Shown in pieces: positions 16,015-25,289 of a stretch of DNA of 64,000 nt. Source of the DNA: MWCR01 sp049325475 (GTDB taxonomy: Bacteria; Patescibacteriota; Patescibacteriia; 2-12-FULL-60-25); the NCBI GenBank assembly GCA_049325475.1, contig JBMOLN010000001.1, positions 1-64,000 on the forward strand, given 5' to 3'. The position numbers and the translations under genes were made by a program. Under the pieces are notes generated by a model. The model made no database searches. It was not told where the DNA came from and saw only the letters and a list, made by a program, of their open reading frames with translations. Within the stretch, counting starts at the first letter, position 1. Each line of letters opens with the position of its first letter.

Positions 16015-16584
16015 ATGTTTTATAATCAAAAAATTCATCAGGCAATGGAGTTTGCGGCTAAGCTGCATAAAAATCAATTCAGGCGGCATCCGGAAGGAAC
16101 GCCGTATTTTTCGCATTTGGCTTTTGTGGCGTTTTTGGTGCAAAAAGCGGGATATGAGGATGATGTTGTGATTGCGGGTTTATTGCATGACGCTTTGGAA
16201 GATACCGATTATACGGCTGAAAAAATGGCAGAGGCTTTTGGCGCCAAAGTTACATCGCTGGTGCAGTCAGTGAGCGAGCAGAAAGATGTAAAACCTTGGG
16301 CGGAGAGAAAAAGGTTGTACCGCGAAATGCTGGCGGGATCCATTGAAGAGGCGGTTGCAATTGCCTGCGCGGATCATATACACAATGTAAGAAGTTTTGC
16401 GATTGCCATCGCTTCCGGAATGGACATTGATAAAGAATTTCATGCCGGCATCAGCGACAGGTTTGCACATGAAAAGGCCTTGGTGGAAATTTTTAATCAA
16501 AAACTCACAGGATCTGAATTGGCGCAGGAATTTGAGAATTCGGTAAATGATTTAGAGCTTACAATAAAAAAATATGCCCGGTAA
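16015..16584 (+). CDS. HD-domain hydrolase
   Basis: This 189-residue RelA/SpoT-type HD-fold protein has an early His in YFSHL (about residue 34), the HD pair in LLHDALEDT (about 60-68) and a further metal Asp in CADHIHN (about 120-126). Such proteins cleave phosphate esters of nucleotides such as (p)ppGpp; the substrate here is not shown. No synthetase domain is present. The gene overlaps the next by 11 nt, so the two are co-translated. Confidence 0.9.
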   Translation: MFYNQKIHQAMEFAAKLHKNQFRRHPEGTPYFSHLAFVAFLVQKAGYEDDVVIAGLLHDALEDTDYTAEKMAEAFGAKVTSLVQSVSEQKDVKPWAERKRLYREMLAGSIEEAVAIACADHIHNVRSFAIAIASGMDIDKEFHAGISDRFAHEKALVEIFNQKLTGSELAQEFENSVNDLELTIKKYAR

Positions 16585-18073
16585 AAAAGACTTTTTAACG
16601 GCATCGGATTATTACCGTTTCTTAAATTGTCCGCATTGGCCGTATTATGATCGTTTCGCAACGGATGAAGACAAGCTCTTAAAAAGAGATATGACCGAAT
16701 CCGAGGAAAAAAGGCTGGAAGACGGGTTATTGCATGAAAAAAAGATAGTTGAAAATCTTTTTAAAGAAAAAGGATTGGAGAAAGCTCCGGAGGGGATAAG
16801 CACGCAAGAAGCTTTTAATCTGACTTTAAAATGGATGAGAGAAGGCGCGCCTTTTATTTATCAGGCAGCATTGATTGATGATGACTGGGCGGGCCGGCCG
16901 GATATTTTGAAAAAAGTTGAAGGGGAAAGTGAATTGGGAAATTGGTATTATGTGCCGGTAGATATCAAGAGCGCGCACAATGTTCAGAAATATCATCGTT
17001 TGCAATTGATGTTTTATGCAGTCTTATTGGAAAAGATCCAAGGACGTTTTCCATCTTTTGGATATATTATAAATAAGGATGGGGATGAACACGAAGTGGA
17101 GTTGGGCGAGTTGGTTGAGGAGTTTGAGGGGGTTACTGAAGAGCTGGAAAAGATCAGGGCAAGGGAAAAGCCGGAATGTGTTTTAAGGAAATCTTGTTTT
17201 GATACGGGGCCATGGGGCATGGCATGCCAGAGGGATGCCGAAGCTTCAAATGACATCGCATTGCTATTTAATGTTGATGTCAGAAAGTTAAAAGCACTGC
17301 GGGATTTGGGAGTGCGTACCATAGAAGATGCGGCGGCAATGGATCCGGTTGAATTGGATGGTAAAGCCCCGGGTTTGCGCCGGCATGGTCTTGAGGTCGC
17401 AAAAATGCAGGCCGAATCATTGTTAAATGAAACGGTGATTGTACGCGAGCCGGCAGATCTGGCGATGCCGGAAATGGAGATTCATTTTGATATAGAAAGC
17501 GATCCGCCCAATGACATGGACTATTTGTACGGATTTTTACTGCGGACAAAAGATAAAACCGAATACAAACCATTTGTGGCAAAAAGACCGGAAGACGAGG
17601 AAAAGATGTGGCGGGAGTTCTTGGCTTGGTTAAAGACCATTACCTTGCCATATCACGTAATTCATTTTGCTTCGTATGAAAAAATCCGTTTGAGCGTTTT
17701 GGAAAAAAGATACGGAGGCAGCAAGGAGCTGGATGATTTTAAGGATAGAATGATTGATATGAAGCAGATCATCATCTCATCGATCGTTTTGCCGCAATAT
17801 TTTTACGGATTAAAGTACGTTGCACGGTTTTTGGGTTATAAGTGGCGCGGTGATGTAAAAGGCGGGGGGCAGTCGGTTGATGTTTTTGAAAAATATCTGG
17901 AAACCGGAGATGAAAAGTTAATGCAAGATATTCTTATTTATAATGAAGATGATGTAAGGGCTACGGCATTGCTGGCGGATTGGTGCAGGGAATATGCAAA
18001 AAACGTCCAGCGATATTCAAAACCGTATCCGTGGAACAATGGGATTAATTCGTTGTATAAGGATAAAAGATAA
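16574..18073 (+). CDS. TM0106-type RecB-like nuclease with RNase H-fold domain
   Basis: This 499-residue protein matches the TM0106 family of predicted nucleases. The N-terminal half has a PD-(D/E)xK core: GRPDIL (about 105-110) and PVDIKSA (about 129-135), with cysteines near both ends of that domain (about 20, 207, 214, 224) that may hold a Cas4-like Fe-S cluster. A helix-hairpin-helix-like segment (about 235-280) follows, then an RNase_H_2/YprB-like domain with FDIESD (about 305-310) and YNEDDVRAT (about 455-463). The role in DNA repair or defence is unknown. It overlaps the HD hydrolase gene. 18074-18264 shows no gene. Confidence 0.85.
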   Translation: MPGKKDFLTASDYYRFLNCPHWPYYDRFATDEDKLLKRDMTESEEKRLEDGLLHEKKIVENLFKEKGLEKAPEGISTQEAFNLTLKWMREGAPFIYQAALIDDDWAGRPDILKKVEGESELGNWYYVPVDIKSAHNVQKYHRLQLMFYAVLLEKIQGRFPSFGYIINKDGDEHEVELGELVEEFEGVTEELEKIRAREKPECVLRKSCFDTGPWGMACQRDAEASNDIALLFNVDVRKLKALRDLGVRTIEDAAAMDPVELDGKAPGLRRHGLEVAKMQAESLLNETVIVREPADLAMPEMEIHFDIESDPPNDMDYLYGFLLRTKDKTEYKPFVAKRPEDEEKMWREFLAWLKTITLPYHVIHFASYEKIRLSVLEKRYGGSKELDDFKDRMIDMKQIIISSIVLPQYFYGLKYVARFLGYKWRGDVKGGGQSVDVFEKYLETGDEKLMQDILIYNEDDVRATALLADWCREYAKNVQRYSKPYPWNNGINSLYKDKR

Positions 18074-18264
18074 ACGAATAATGCAAAGTGCATGGTATAT
18101 GACAAGTGCAAAGATAAAATTCTTCCTTGCGTCAGGCTATGCGAGAATGAAAAATTAACGTCTATACATCGAAAGTCGATACGTCAAATCGTGGATAGAA
18201 ATTCGCTGTTCCCGCCATTGCTAAAGCTGATGCGGGCAGGCGTGTTTCGATATCAGTTGCGTTT

Positions 18265-19536
18265 TTAGTTATTATCCCAGCGCATGGCTTTGCGGAGACG
18301 GTCGTCTTTTTTTACTCGTGGAGAATGGAGCAATGCGGAGAATGCCGCGGTGACCGGTATGCTGATGATTATCCCGATAAAACCGGCTATGGAAAGGATG
18401 ATAAGAAAAGAGGTTTCGTTTTGATTGATGAATTGGATCCAGGGCGTGTTTTGATATCTGGCAAGGAAGATGAAAATTGAGGTGCCCAATAAAGCAAGGG
18501 GCAGAATCAGAGACATTGTCAGCAGGTGTTCGCCGCCAATTTGCATTCCTGAAGCGAATAGTTCCTTAAAACCGGAATTGGATTTTAAGTTTTTCAGTTC
18601 TTGGACGGCACAAGAAATACTGACTGTAATATCCAATATGATGGCGAAAGCGGCCGCAGTTAGGCCGATGATTATCAATTGTTGCGGATTGAGCATGGGG
18701 TTGTCGGTAAAAAAACGCGTTGAAGCGGCGGAGAGCGTGCCGGTGATGTTGGCGGCAGAGACAAAATAAGAGGTTAACAGCGAAGTTATGGCCGCGGTTA
18801 TTGTTGTACCCAATACAGTGGCAAGTGTTTTTTTGCTCCAGCCGTGAAGGATAAGAGCGATTGACGCGCTTAGAGCCAATGCGTATAAAAAAATTATGAG
18901 CACAACCGGCCAATTACGGGCAAATAGAGGCAGGGGTATGTAGATGCTTAGAAAAATCGCCAAAGCGGTAATCAGCATGGCTTTTAATCCCTTGCCGCCC
19001 GCGATGACAATCAAGAGTAAAAACAGAATTATCAATCCAATGATTATAATATTCCGCCTGTCATATGATTCTAAAAATATTTTTGGTGAGTTTTGACCGT
19101 CGGGTTGGATAAAGACAACGATATTATCTCCTTCCTGTGGCTGGAGGTTTCTGGAGGCCGTTAGAGCGCTTAATGTAAAAGTGTGCCATTGGTCTTTAAA
19201 ATCGCCGCTTAGTATCTCGATTGTATAACGTAATTGCTGAATGGCGCCGTCTTGTGTTTGGACATTTTCGGAAACGATTTTTTTTACTATGGCACGTTCG
19301 TATGATCCGAAGCGGTTGTAATTATCCAAAACGGAATCAGCAGACGTTTCAGTGGAAGTGGCAAATTGACCGGTTGATGAAGTTGCCCGGTCTATGGCCA
19401 TGCCCGGTCCAAGCAAGTTGCCAGACCCGGCGGAATTGGTTTGCGCCAAAACGGGCATTAAGAAGAGCTGATTAAAGCAAAAAATGCCCATGATAAGGTA
19501 AAACTTGGTTTTTATTGATTTTGCGCCTCTTTTCAT
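18265..19536 (-). CDS. YibE/F-like multipass membrane protein
   Basis: The 423-residue protein has an N-terminal signal helix ending LAQ, an extracytoplasmic beta domain (about 85-155) and then about eight hydrophobic helices from residue 165, in the YibE/F family order. Conserved family segments such as LDITVSISCAVQEL and GEHLLTMSLILPLALLG are visible. Function in the family is not firmly established. It is a single gene on the minus strand and is not linked to neighbours. Confidence 0.88.
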   Translation of the reverse strand: MKRGAKSIKTKFYLIMGIFCFNQLFLMPVLAQTNSAGSGNLLGPGMAIDRATSSTGQFATSTETSADSVLDNYNRFGSYERAIVKKIVSENVQTQDGAIQQLRYTIEILSGDFKDQWHTFTLSALTASRNLQPQEGDNIVVFIQPDGQNSPKIFLESYDRRNIIIIGLIILFLLLIVIAGGKGLKAMLITALAIFLSIYIPLPLFARNWPVVLIIFLYALALSASIALILHGWSKKTLATVLGTTITAAITSLLTSYFVSAANITGTLSAASTRFFTDNPMLNPQQLIIIGLTAAAFAIILDITVSISCAVQELKNLKSNSGFKELFASGMQIGGEHLLTMSLILPLALLGTSIFIFLARYQNTPWIQFINQNETSFLIILSIAGFIGIIISIPVTAAFSALLHSPRVKKDDRLRKAMRWDNN

Positions 19537-19639
19537 GAATCTATGCTATAACGCGGGCAATAATCTTGCCAGTGGAGATTGAAGGTGTTATAGTTTGGCG
19601 CACGAATCCCGGGAGTATTTTGTATTTAGTATTTGGTAT

Positions 19640-19875
19640 TACAGACCCTCCTCATTCGGACATGCTTAAGCAAAGCTTAATCACGTCTCTCATTTCGTCG
19701 GGCTGTANNNNNNNNNNNNNNNNNNNNNNNNNNNNNNNNNNNNNNNNNNNNNNNNNNNNNNNNNNNNNNNNNNNNNNNNNNNNNNNNNNNNNNNNNNNNN
19801 NNNNNNNTACAGACCCTCCTCATTCGGACATGCTTAAGCAAAGCTTAATCACGTCTCTCATTTCGTCGGGCTGTA
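19640..19875. other. Scaffold gap flanked by an identical 68-bp overlap
   Basis: Exactly 100 N (19708-19807) separate two identical 68-bp sequences, 19640-19707 and 19808-19875. The first ends and the second begins at the gap edge. This is what a scaffolder produces when two overlapping contig ends are not merged. The true sequence probably has one copy and no gap, so the apparent partial second tRNA-Pro start (19699-19707) is an artefact. Confidence 0.93.
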
Positions 19876-19943
19876 GCGCAGTTGGCTAGCGCGCGTCGTT
19901 CGGGACGACGAGGCCGCGGGTTCAAGTCCCGCCAGCCCGACCA
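19867..19943 (+). tRNA. tRNA-Pro (CGG)
   Basis: Acceptor CGGGCTG pairs with CAGCCCG, anticodon stem CGTCG/CGACG encloses TTCGGGA (anticodon CGG), the T loop is GGTTCAAGTCC, and CCA is encoded at 19941-19943. Its first nine nucleotides also appear at the left edge of the assembly gap. Confidence 0.95.
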
Positions 19944-20025
19944 TCTTACGCTAAAGCTTCGGATGGCGGGCCATCTGACAGCAAGCGAGGTTCGCAAGAT
20001 GAACACAGGAAACTGTGTTTTTCTG

Positions 20026-20053
20026 TTTACAGTTAGTTTGTTTATGTTATACT
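20026..20053 (+). promoter_or_regulatory. Promoter of the U32 gene
   Basis: TTTACA (20026-20031), a 16-nt spacer and TATACT (20048-20053) lie 9 nt before the ATG at 20063, which predicts a leader of at most a few nucleotides. Confidence 0.7.
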
Positions 20054-20062
20054 CGCCAAACC

Positions 20063-21277
20063 ATGAAACCAAAGATTTTAGCCCCGGTTAGGGATGAAAT
20101 ATCGTTTACCGCTGCAGTGGAGGCCGGCGCGGATGCGGTTTATTTTGGAGTCGGGGAATTGAATATGCGGGTGAGCTCCAAAGGTATTGATATGGAAATG
20201 TTGCCGCGGATTGTTGCAAAAGCTCATGAACGGGGAGTGGAAGTATTTATAACATTGAATGTAATTGTTTATGAGTATGAATTGGAAAGAGTGCGGGAAA
20301 TTTTAATAAAATTAAAAGAGGCGAATGTGGATGCTGTTATTTGCTGGGATTTGGCAGTCATTAAGCTTTGCAAGGATTTGGGAATTGCTTTTCACGTTTC
20401 CACACAGGCGAGTGTTTCCAATTCATCCGCGGCGCATTTTTATGAAGATTTGGGAGCGCATTGCATAGTCCTCGCCCGTGAGTGTACTTTGGATAAAATT
20501 GCGGAAATTAAATCCAAGATGAAGTCCGCCAAGATAGAAATATTTGTACATGGCGCTATGTGCGTTTCCGTTTCCGGACGTTGTTTTATGTCGAATTTTT
20601 TGGAATGCAAATCCGCCAACCGCGGGGAGTGTTTTCAGCCCTGCCGACGTGAGTACACTGTCCATGATAAAGAAACGGGTCAGGAGTTGAATGTGAGTAA
20701 TGGTTTTGTTATGAGCCCCAAGGATCTTTGTACGATAGAGATTTTGGATAAAATTGCAGCCACGGGAGTTGATTATTTAAAAATTGAAGGCCGGGGAAGA
20801 TCGCCGGAATATATTAAAACTACCGTTGCATGCTATCGCCAAGCAGTGGACAATATCATCGCGGATAATTATAGCGATGAATTAAAGGATGAAATGATGA
20901 AAGAATTAAAGACAGTTTATAACAGGGGATTTTCAACCGGATTTTTATTCGGCCGGCCGGCGCAAGATGCTTGGGCAAGAACTAGCAACAGCCAGGCGGC
21001 CGAGAAAAAAGAATACTTGGGCAAGGTGCAGAATTATTATAAAAAAACAAAGGTCGTTGAGATTTTAATCCAAAGTGGAGATTTGGAAGTGGGTGATATT
21101 ATACAGTTTCAAGGTCCGACGACCGGCGTTGAGAGGATAAAGGTTGAAAGTTTTGAGCGGCATGCGGATCAAATAGTAACCGTTAAAACTGATTTTGCGG
21201 CCAGGAAGAGCGATGAAGTTTATAGAATCGTCAGGGATCAGGATTCAGGGACCAGTGACCAGGGAACAGGCTTTTAA
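20063..21277 (+). CDS. Peptidase U32 family protein
   Basis: This 404-residue protein belongs to the U32 family (YegQ/TrhP type), whose characterised members take part in 5-hydroxyuridine synthesis in tRNA; protease activity is less certain. The N-terminus KPKILAPVRDE, the FHVSTQASVSNS segment, and the Cys cluster C-M-S-N-F-L-E-C ... GECFQPCR (about 175-200, likely metal or Fe-S) are family marks. KIEGRGRSPEY follows. The last 15 residues (RDQDSGTSDQGTGF) are encoded by a word-like repeat (21232-21272), so the original C-terminus has been extended or replaced. Confidence 0.9.
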   Translation: MKPKILAPVRDEISFTAAVEAGADAVYFGVGELNMRVSSKGIDMEMLPRIVAKAHERGVEVFITLNVIVYEYELERVREILIKLKEANVDAVICWDLAVIKLCKDLGIAFHVSTQASVSNSSAAHFYEDLGAHCIVLARECTLDKIAEIKSKMKSAKIEIFVHGAMCVSVSGRCFMSNFLECKSANRGECFQPCRREYTVHDKETGQELNVSNGFVMSPKDLCTIEILDKIAATGVDYLKIEGRGRSPEYIKTTVACYRQAVDNIIADNYSDELKDEMMKELKTVYNRGFSTGFLFGRPAQDAWARTSNSQAAEKKEYLGKVQNYYKKTKVVEILIQSGDLEVGDIIQFQGPTTGVERIKVESFERHADQIVTVKTDFAARKSDEVYRIVRDQDSGTSDQGTGF

Positions 21278-21281
21278 GTCT

Positions 21282-21352
21282 TGCGTCTAGAGTCTAGAGT
21301 CTAGTTTCTAGCGTCTAGAGTCTAGAGTCTAGAGTCTTGAGTCTAGTGTCGT
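21282..21352. repeat. Word-like repeat family C (CTAGAGT)
   Basis: This is a tract of GTCTAGAGTCTAGCGTC-type words. Copies of the same words lie at 26610-26640, 26776-26817, 34368-34403, 38572-38600, 40020-40090 and 46062-46098. It is confined here to the gap between two genes. Confidence 0.8.
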
Positions 21353-21373
21353 GAGACTATATACTATGTCCGT

Positions 21374-21931
21374 ATGTTAGAAGTCTTGCAAGTAATCGGG
21401 ATGGTATTGATTTTGATATTTTGCATCGCCGTTATAATAATTGGTTTGATGTATGAGTGGAGCTTGCTGGCAACAAGAGCGCCTTTTATTTGTCTACCCG
21501 AGGATGTGGTTAATTCGGTAATTGCAGAATTGGATTTGAAAGATGATAGCGTGTTTTATGATTTGGGCTGCGGAGACGGCAGGGTACTGGAGGCTTGCGC
21601 GGCTCAAAATTCAAAGTGCAAATTGGCGGGCATAGATAAGGCGCGCGTTGCCATTTGGTGCGCCAGATGGAGATTGAGGAAAATTAAGAATGTTAAGATT
21701 TCGCATAAAAATTTTTTTAAGTGCGATTTTTCGGACGCGACGCAGATTTATACTTATCTTTTTCCGGATTTAATGAATGATCTTTTGCCGAAGTTAAAAA
21801 GGGATTTAAAACCCGGAACCAAGTTGGTAACTTGTGATTTTAAATTTACAGATTGGGAGCCGGAGCGGATTATCGATTTAAATAGGTCAAAGGACTCGCT
21901 GGGGAGGACGCTGTATATTTACAGATTCTAG
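21374..21931 (+). CDS. Membrane-anchored SAM-dependent methyltransferase
   Basis: The 185-residue protein has an N-terminal transmembrane helix (about 5-27), then a class I methyltransferase fold with motif I VFYDLGCGDGRVLEA (about 61-75) and an acidic residue in AGIDKARV (about 88-95) that would hold the SAM ribose. It is short for the class and lacks a recognisable substrate domain. The substrate is unknown. Confidence 0.85.
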   Translation: MLEVLQVIGMVLILIFCIAVIIIGLMYEWSLLATRAPFICLPEDVVNSVIAELDLKDDSVFYDLGCGDGRVLEACAAQNSKCKLAGIDKARVAIWCARWRLRKIKNVKISHKNFFKCDFSDATQIYTYLFPDLMNDLLPKLKRDLKPGTKLVTCDFKFTDWEPERIIDLNRSKDSLGRTLYIYRF

Positions 21932-21939
21932 ATTCATAT

Positions 21940-22017
21940 TACGTTAACCAGTGGACCAGTTGATCGGTTTTCACGAGTTAATTCTGGTTAACGTGTAACG
22001 GATAAACTGGTTAACGA
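21940..22017. repeat. Intergenic repeat family A, copy 3
   Basis: The element begins TACGTTAACCAGTGGACC and ends AACTGGTTAACGAA, giving inverted ends. It carries CACGAGTTAATTCTGGTTAACG internally. It lies between the methyltransferase and cca genes. Confidence 0.78.
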
Positions 22018-22044
22018 ACATTATAAGTTGTATAATAAGTTTAG

Positions 22045-23574
22045 ATGAGTAAGGATCAAAATCCTTTTGTAGAAATACCGCAAGAAGAGGCGGAAATTTT
22101 GGATTTGGCGCATGAAGAGGCTTTGAGATACAGGGGAGATGCTTTTAGTGAGATGCTGGAGCAGATGCCGGATCCTGATTTTGAACGCGATGCAAGGTTG
22201 GCTTTAAGGATCGCTGAAAGAGTCCGGCAGGCCGGGGGCAGGGTTTTGGTCGTGGGCGGTTTTGTGCGCGACATGGTGATGCGCAGATATGGTTATGGCA
22301 AAACATCCAAAGATATTGATTTGGAGATTTATTATCTTGATAAAGAAGGCTTGATGGACGTACTCCAAGAAGTGGCAGGCGATCCTGCGGTGCTGAATGA
22401 ATTGGGGATGAAATCGCGGATAGCCATTGATGAGGTTGGCAAGCAATTTGGAGTTCTTGTGATGCTGGGGCTGGATATTGCGGTAACGCGCAGGGATTCG
22501 CGGACCAAACAGGGACAGGGCAGAAAGCCGGATGTTGTTTGCGATCCAACCATGGAGCCGGAGCAGGCGGCATTCCGCAGGGATTTGACGATTAACAGCA
22601 TGGGCATGGATCCGTTAACAGGCGAGATTATTGATAATTACGGAGGTATGCAAGATATCAAGTCGGGTACAATCCGGCATATTTATGACGGTGATCCAAG
22701 TAATACGCAATTCGGCGATGATCCGCTTAGGGTTTTGCGAGTCATGCAATTTGCGGCCAGGTTTGACTATGACGTTGCGTCCGAGACTGTTGAGTTGTGT
22801 CGAGAAACTGACTTAAGCAAGCTGGCAAAAGAGAGGGTAGGCGAAGAATGGAATAAGCTAATGTTAAAATCCACGAATGTGAAAAAAGGATTGGAAGCTG
22901 CGCGCGAGATCGGCGTTTTGGATAAATTGCATCCCGAATTCTCGGCGAGTGTTTCGGATAAGGAATCTTGGGAAAATTTATTGCAGACAATGGAACAGGC
23001 GGTCAGGGCGTCTGATCGCGACAGCTTGGGATTGTTGCGGAAGAAGCGTTTGCTTTATGAAACTTTGTTGTTGCGTGTAAAAAATCCCAAGAAGTTTTTG
23101 ACGGAAATTAAGGCGACCAAAGATGATGCGAATGCGATTTTCAGCTTGCTAGAGATCGCCAAATCGATTGATTTGGATCCGAAAGAGATTCTAAGCGATG
23201 AGCAGATCAGAAAATTGTCATTTGCGGCCGGAAAAATTCAAAGCGGGGTTTGTTTTCAGGATTTGCTTTATCTGTTATGGATGAAAAATTTTCGCGAGAC
23301 AAATGAAGATGAAAGAGATGAACTGCGAAACGCGGATCCTATGGTTTTGAAAATTGCCAAAAGAGCAAAAGAATTACACGTTTTCGATGCATCGCCCAAA
23401 TGTATATTGGATGGAGCTGATTTGAAAATGCTGGGAATATCTCAAGGAGAAAAAATGGGTGAAATATTGAGAAAAACAATGGAAATGCAGTTAAAAGGCG
23501 TGTTTGACAATGAGGATTTTTTTCCGCAAAAAGATTTGGCGATTACATGGGTTAAAGAAAATTTTGGATTATAG
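22045..23574 (+). CDS. cca: CCA tRNA nucleotidyltransferase
   Basis: This enzyme adds or repairs the tRNA 3' CCA. The 509-residue class II nucleotidyltransferase has GGFVRDM (about 72-78) and the catalytic DxD in KDIDLEIY (about 90-97), then FRRDLTINSM (about 178-187) and the neck region DPLRVLR-MQFAARF. All complete tRNAs in this window already encode CCA, so repair may be its main job for these (inference). TATAAT (22031-22036) lies 8 nt before the ATG. Confidence 0.93.
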   Translation: MSKDQNPFVEIPQEEAEILDLAHEEALRYRGDAFSEMLEQMPDPDFERDARLALRIAERVRQAGGRVLVVGGFVRDMVMRRYGYGKTSKDIDLEIYYLDKEGLMDVLQEVAGDPAVLNELGMKSRIAIDEVGKQFGVLVMLGLDIAVTRRDSRTKQGQGRKPDVVCDPTMEPEQAAFRRDLTINSMGMDPLTGEIIDNYGGMQDIKSGTIRHIYDGDPSNTQFGDDPLRVLRVMQFAARFDYDVASETVELCRETDLSKLAKERVGEEWNKLMLKSTNVKKGLEAAREIGVLDKLHPEFSASVSDKESWENLLQTMEQAVRASDRDSLGLLRKKRLLYETLLLRVKNPKKFLTEIKATKDDANAIFSLLEIAKSIDLDPKEILSDEQIRKLSFAAGKIQSGVCFQDLLYLLWMKNFRETNEDERDELRNADPMVLKIAKRAKELHVFDASPKCILDGADLKMLGISQGEKMGEILRKTMEMQLKGVFDNEDFFPQKDLAITWVKENFGL

Positions 23575-23690
23575 TGCTTGTGGATAATCATTTTGTGCTA
23601 AAAAGTGCTATAATACCAGCAATAACCAATCATCAAGTTCCAATAACCAATTGATTATTGTTTTGTTGGTTATTGGGATTTACAAAGTTT

Positions 23691-24962
23691 ATGTCAATAA
23701 AGAAAAGTCTGCGGAATAGACGCGTGTCAGAACCGGTTAAGCCAATACCGTCAGGCAATGTACATGATCATCATTTTGCCAGATGGTTTTTCGGCTTGGC
23801 GGCGGTAATGGTCTTGGCGATCGGTGTTCCGGTGATGCTATGGGCGCAAACAGGTGATAAAGCGCCGGTACGTGTCAGCGTGGATGCCGATGCTTTGCAC
23901 GATGTGCAGATGAAACTGGAAGCTTTGCAGGGCGCTTTGGGCGGTTTAATGAAATCTCAGCAAGGTTTGGAGCCCGGACAGACGGCTATGGTTTTGCCGG
24001 ATGATGGAAGAGCGGATTGTTTGAATGATTGCAGAAGGGGTTTGAAAACGTGTAAAGAAAATTATGCGGGTGAAGTTATGGATGGCGAATTGCATCCTTG
24101 TTTAACGCAGGCGAATTCTTGTATAACCAAGTGTAACGATGCGCCAAAGGTTCCGGTTTCTTGCCAAGACCGATGCGCTGTTGCATTGGGCGGGTGTATT
24201 GAATCCGTTGTTGCGCCGGCTGCTGTTGCGGTTGGTGATGAGGGAATGGAGCTCATGAAATGCATGAATGCGAATTCGGATTGTCTGGTGAAAGCATGTA
24301 ATTTGCCGGATATGTCCGCTTTGCCGGAGAATTATTGTATGGATCAATGCCGCAGGATGCATTTGATTTGCCAAACCGGATCCACGCAATACAATACACA
24401 GGGTTTGGAATTATGCGACAGGTTGGAAATGACTTGCAAAGACAGGGTTTGCGTCCCGATGCCGCAAGAATCAGCTCAGGCTGTTCCGCCGCAAATGATA
24501 AAATTGATGCACAATGATGGTTTGAGGCCGTATTTATCCGATGAGTACGGAAGAGCGTTGTATATTTTTGCAAAGGATGGCAACAACATGAGCGAATGTT
24601 CGGGTGCATGCTTGCAAAATTGGCCGGCGTTTAATGTGCAGAATCTTGAAGTTGGTGAAGGTTTAAACATGGCTGATTTCAGTATATTTGTCAGAACCGA
24701 TGGAAATCCGCAATTATCTTTCAGAGGCGCTCCATTGTATTATTATAAAGATGATTTTAAACCGATGGATACGCAAGGCCATGGAAAGAATGGAGTTTGG
24801 TTTTTAGCCGCGCCGGAATCCATTTCCACATCAAAAGATGATTGTATGAGTGATTGTGATGCTTTTTTTAATGATTGCAAGCGTACGGATGTGGCTCCTT
24901 TTGTTTGCCAGCAAAATACGGATCAATGTAAAACCAACTGCGAGGAGAAATACACTGAATAA
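23691..24962 (+). CDS. Secreted Cys-rich protein with Lipoprotein_15-type repeats
   Basis: The 423-residue protein starts at 23691. A basic N-terminus and a helix ending LWAQ (about 31-54) form a long signal peptide or anchor. Four or five motifs C-x3-C-x6-C (for example CLNDCRRGLKTC, CQDRCAVALGGC, CMDQCRRMHLIC) fill about 105-265 and recur at the C-terminus. Between them (about 280-385) lies a PF03640-like module: GRALYIFAKDG, CSGACLQNWPAF and APLYYYKDD. The same Cys spacing occurs in the protein at 351. It is probably an envelope protein held by disulfides; the ligand is unknown. Confidence 0.82.
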   Translation: MSIKKSLRNRRVSEPVKPIPSGNVHDHHFARWFFGLAAVMVLAIGVPVMLWAQTGDKAPVRVSVDADALHDVQMKLEALQGALGGLMKSQQGLEPGQTAMVLPDDGRADCLNDCRRGLKTCKENYAGEVMDGELHPCLTQANSCITKCNDAPKVPVSCQDRCAVALGGCIESVVAPAAVAVGDEGMELMKCMNANSDCLVKACNLPDMSALPENYCMDQCRRMHLICQTGSTQYNTQGLELCDRLEMTCKDRVCVPMPQESAQAVPPQMIKLMHNDGLRPYLSDEYGRALYIFAKDGNNMSECSGACLQNWPAFNVQNLEVGEGLNMADFSIFVRTDGNPQLSFRGAPLYYYKDDFKPMDTQGHGKNGVWFLAAPESISTSKDDCMSDCDAFFNDCKRTDVAPFVCQQNTDQCKTNCEEKYTE

Positions 24963-24980
24963 CTGAATGGATTCAAGTCG

Positions 24981-25050
24981 TACGTTAATCCGTTAACGCG
25001 TCAACCTGTTAATCAGGGTGAACTCGTTAAAAACGGATAAACTGGAATAC
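24981..25050. repeat. Intergenic repeat family A, copy 4
   Basis: TACGTTAATCCGTTAACGCG at the left end and AAACTGGAATAC at the right end match the other family A copies. The remainder of 24963-25289 has a terminator at 25064 and AT-rich sequence without a gene. Confidence 0.72.
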
Positions 25051-25063
25051 TGAAAAACGAAAT

Positions 25064-25087
25064 ACCGGGGGATGGCCTCGGTTTTTT
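25064..25087 (+). terminator. Terminator downstream of the Cys-rich protein
   Basis: ACCGGGG and the CCTCGGT arm pair around GATGG and are followed by six T residues. Confidence 0.8.
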
Positions 25088-25289
25088 GACTGTCGGAGGT
25101 TTTTGTTCTATTATTGTTCTACAACTATTATGATTTAAATTACAACCAACAAGATACAAACAAGATACAATTTTAAAAAACTCAAATTTTAAACATATAC
25201 TAGTTAATTTAAATATTGTGATTTGAGATTTGTTTGTTGTTCGTGTCCTTGGAATTTGTGATTTAGTGAATGGTTATTATGGTTTTTTT

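Noticed and set aside
19699..19707. A second tRNA-Pro start before the N gap
   Set aside because: It belongs to the duplicated 68-bp contig end and not to a separate gene.
19889..19911. CGTCGTTCGGGACGACG as another palindromic element
   Set aside because: It is the anticodon arm of tRNA-Pro and lacks the TTCGCGAA centre and flanking duplications.
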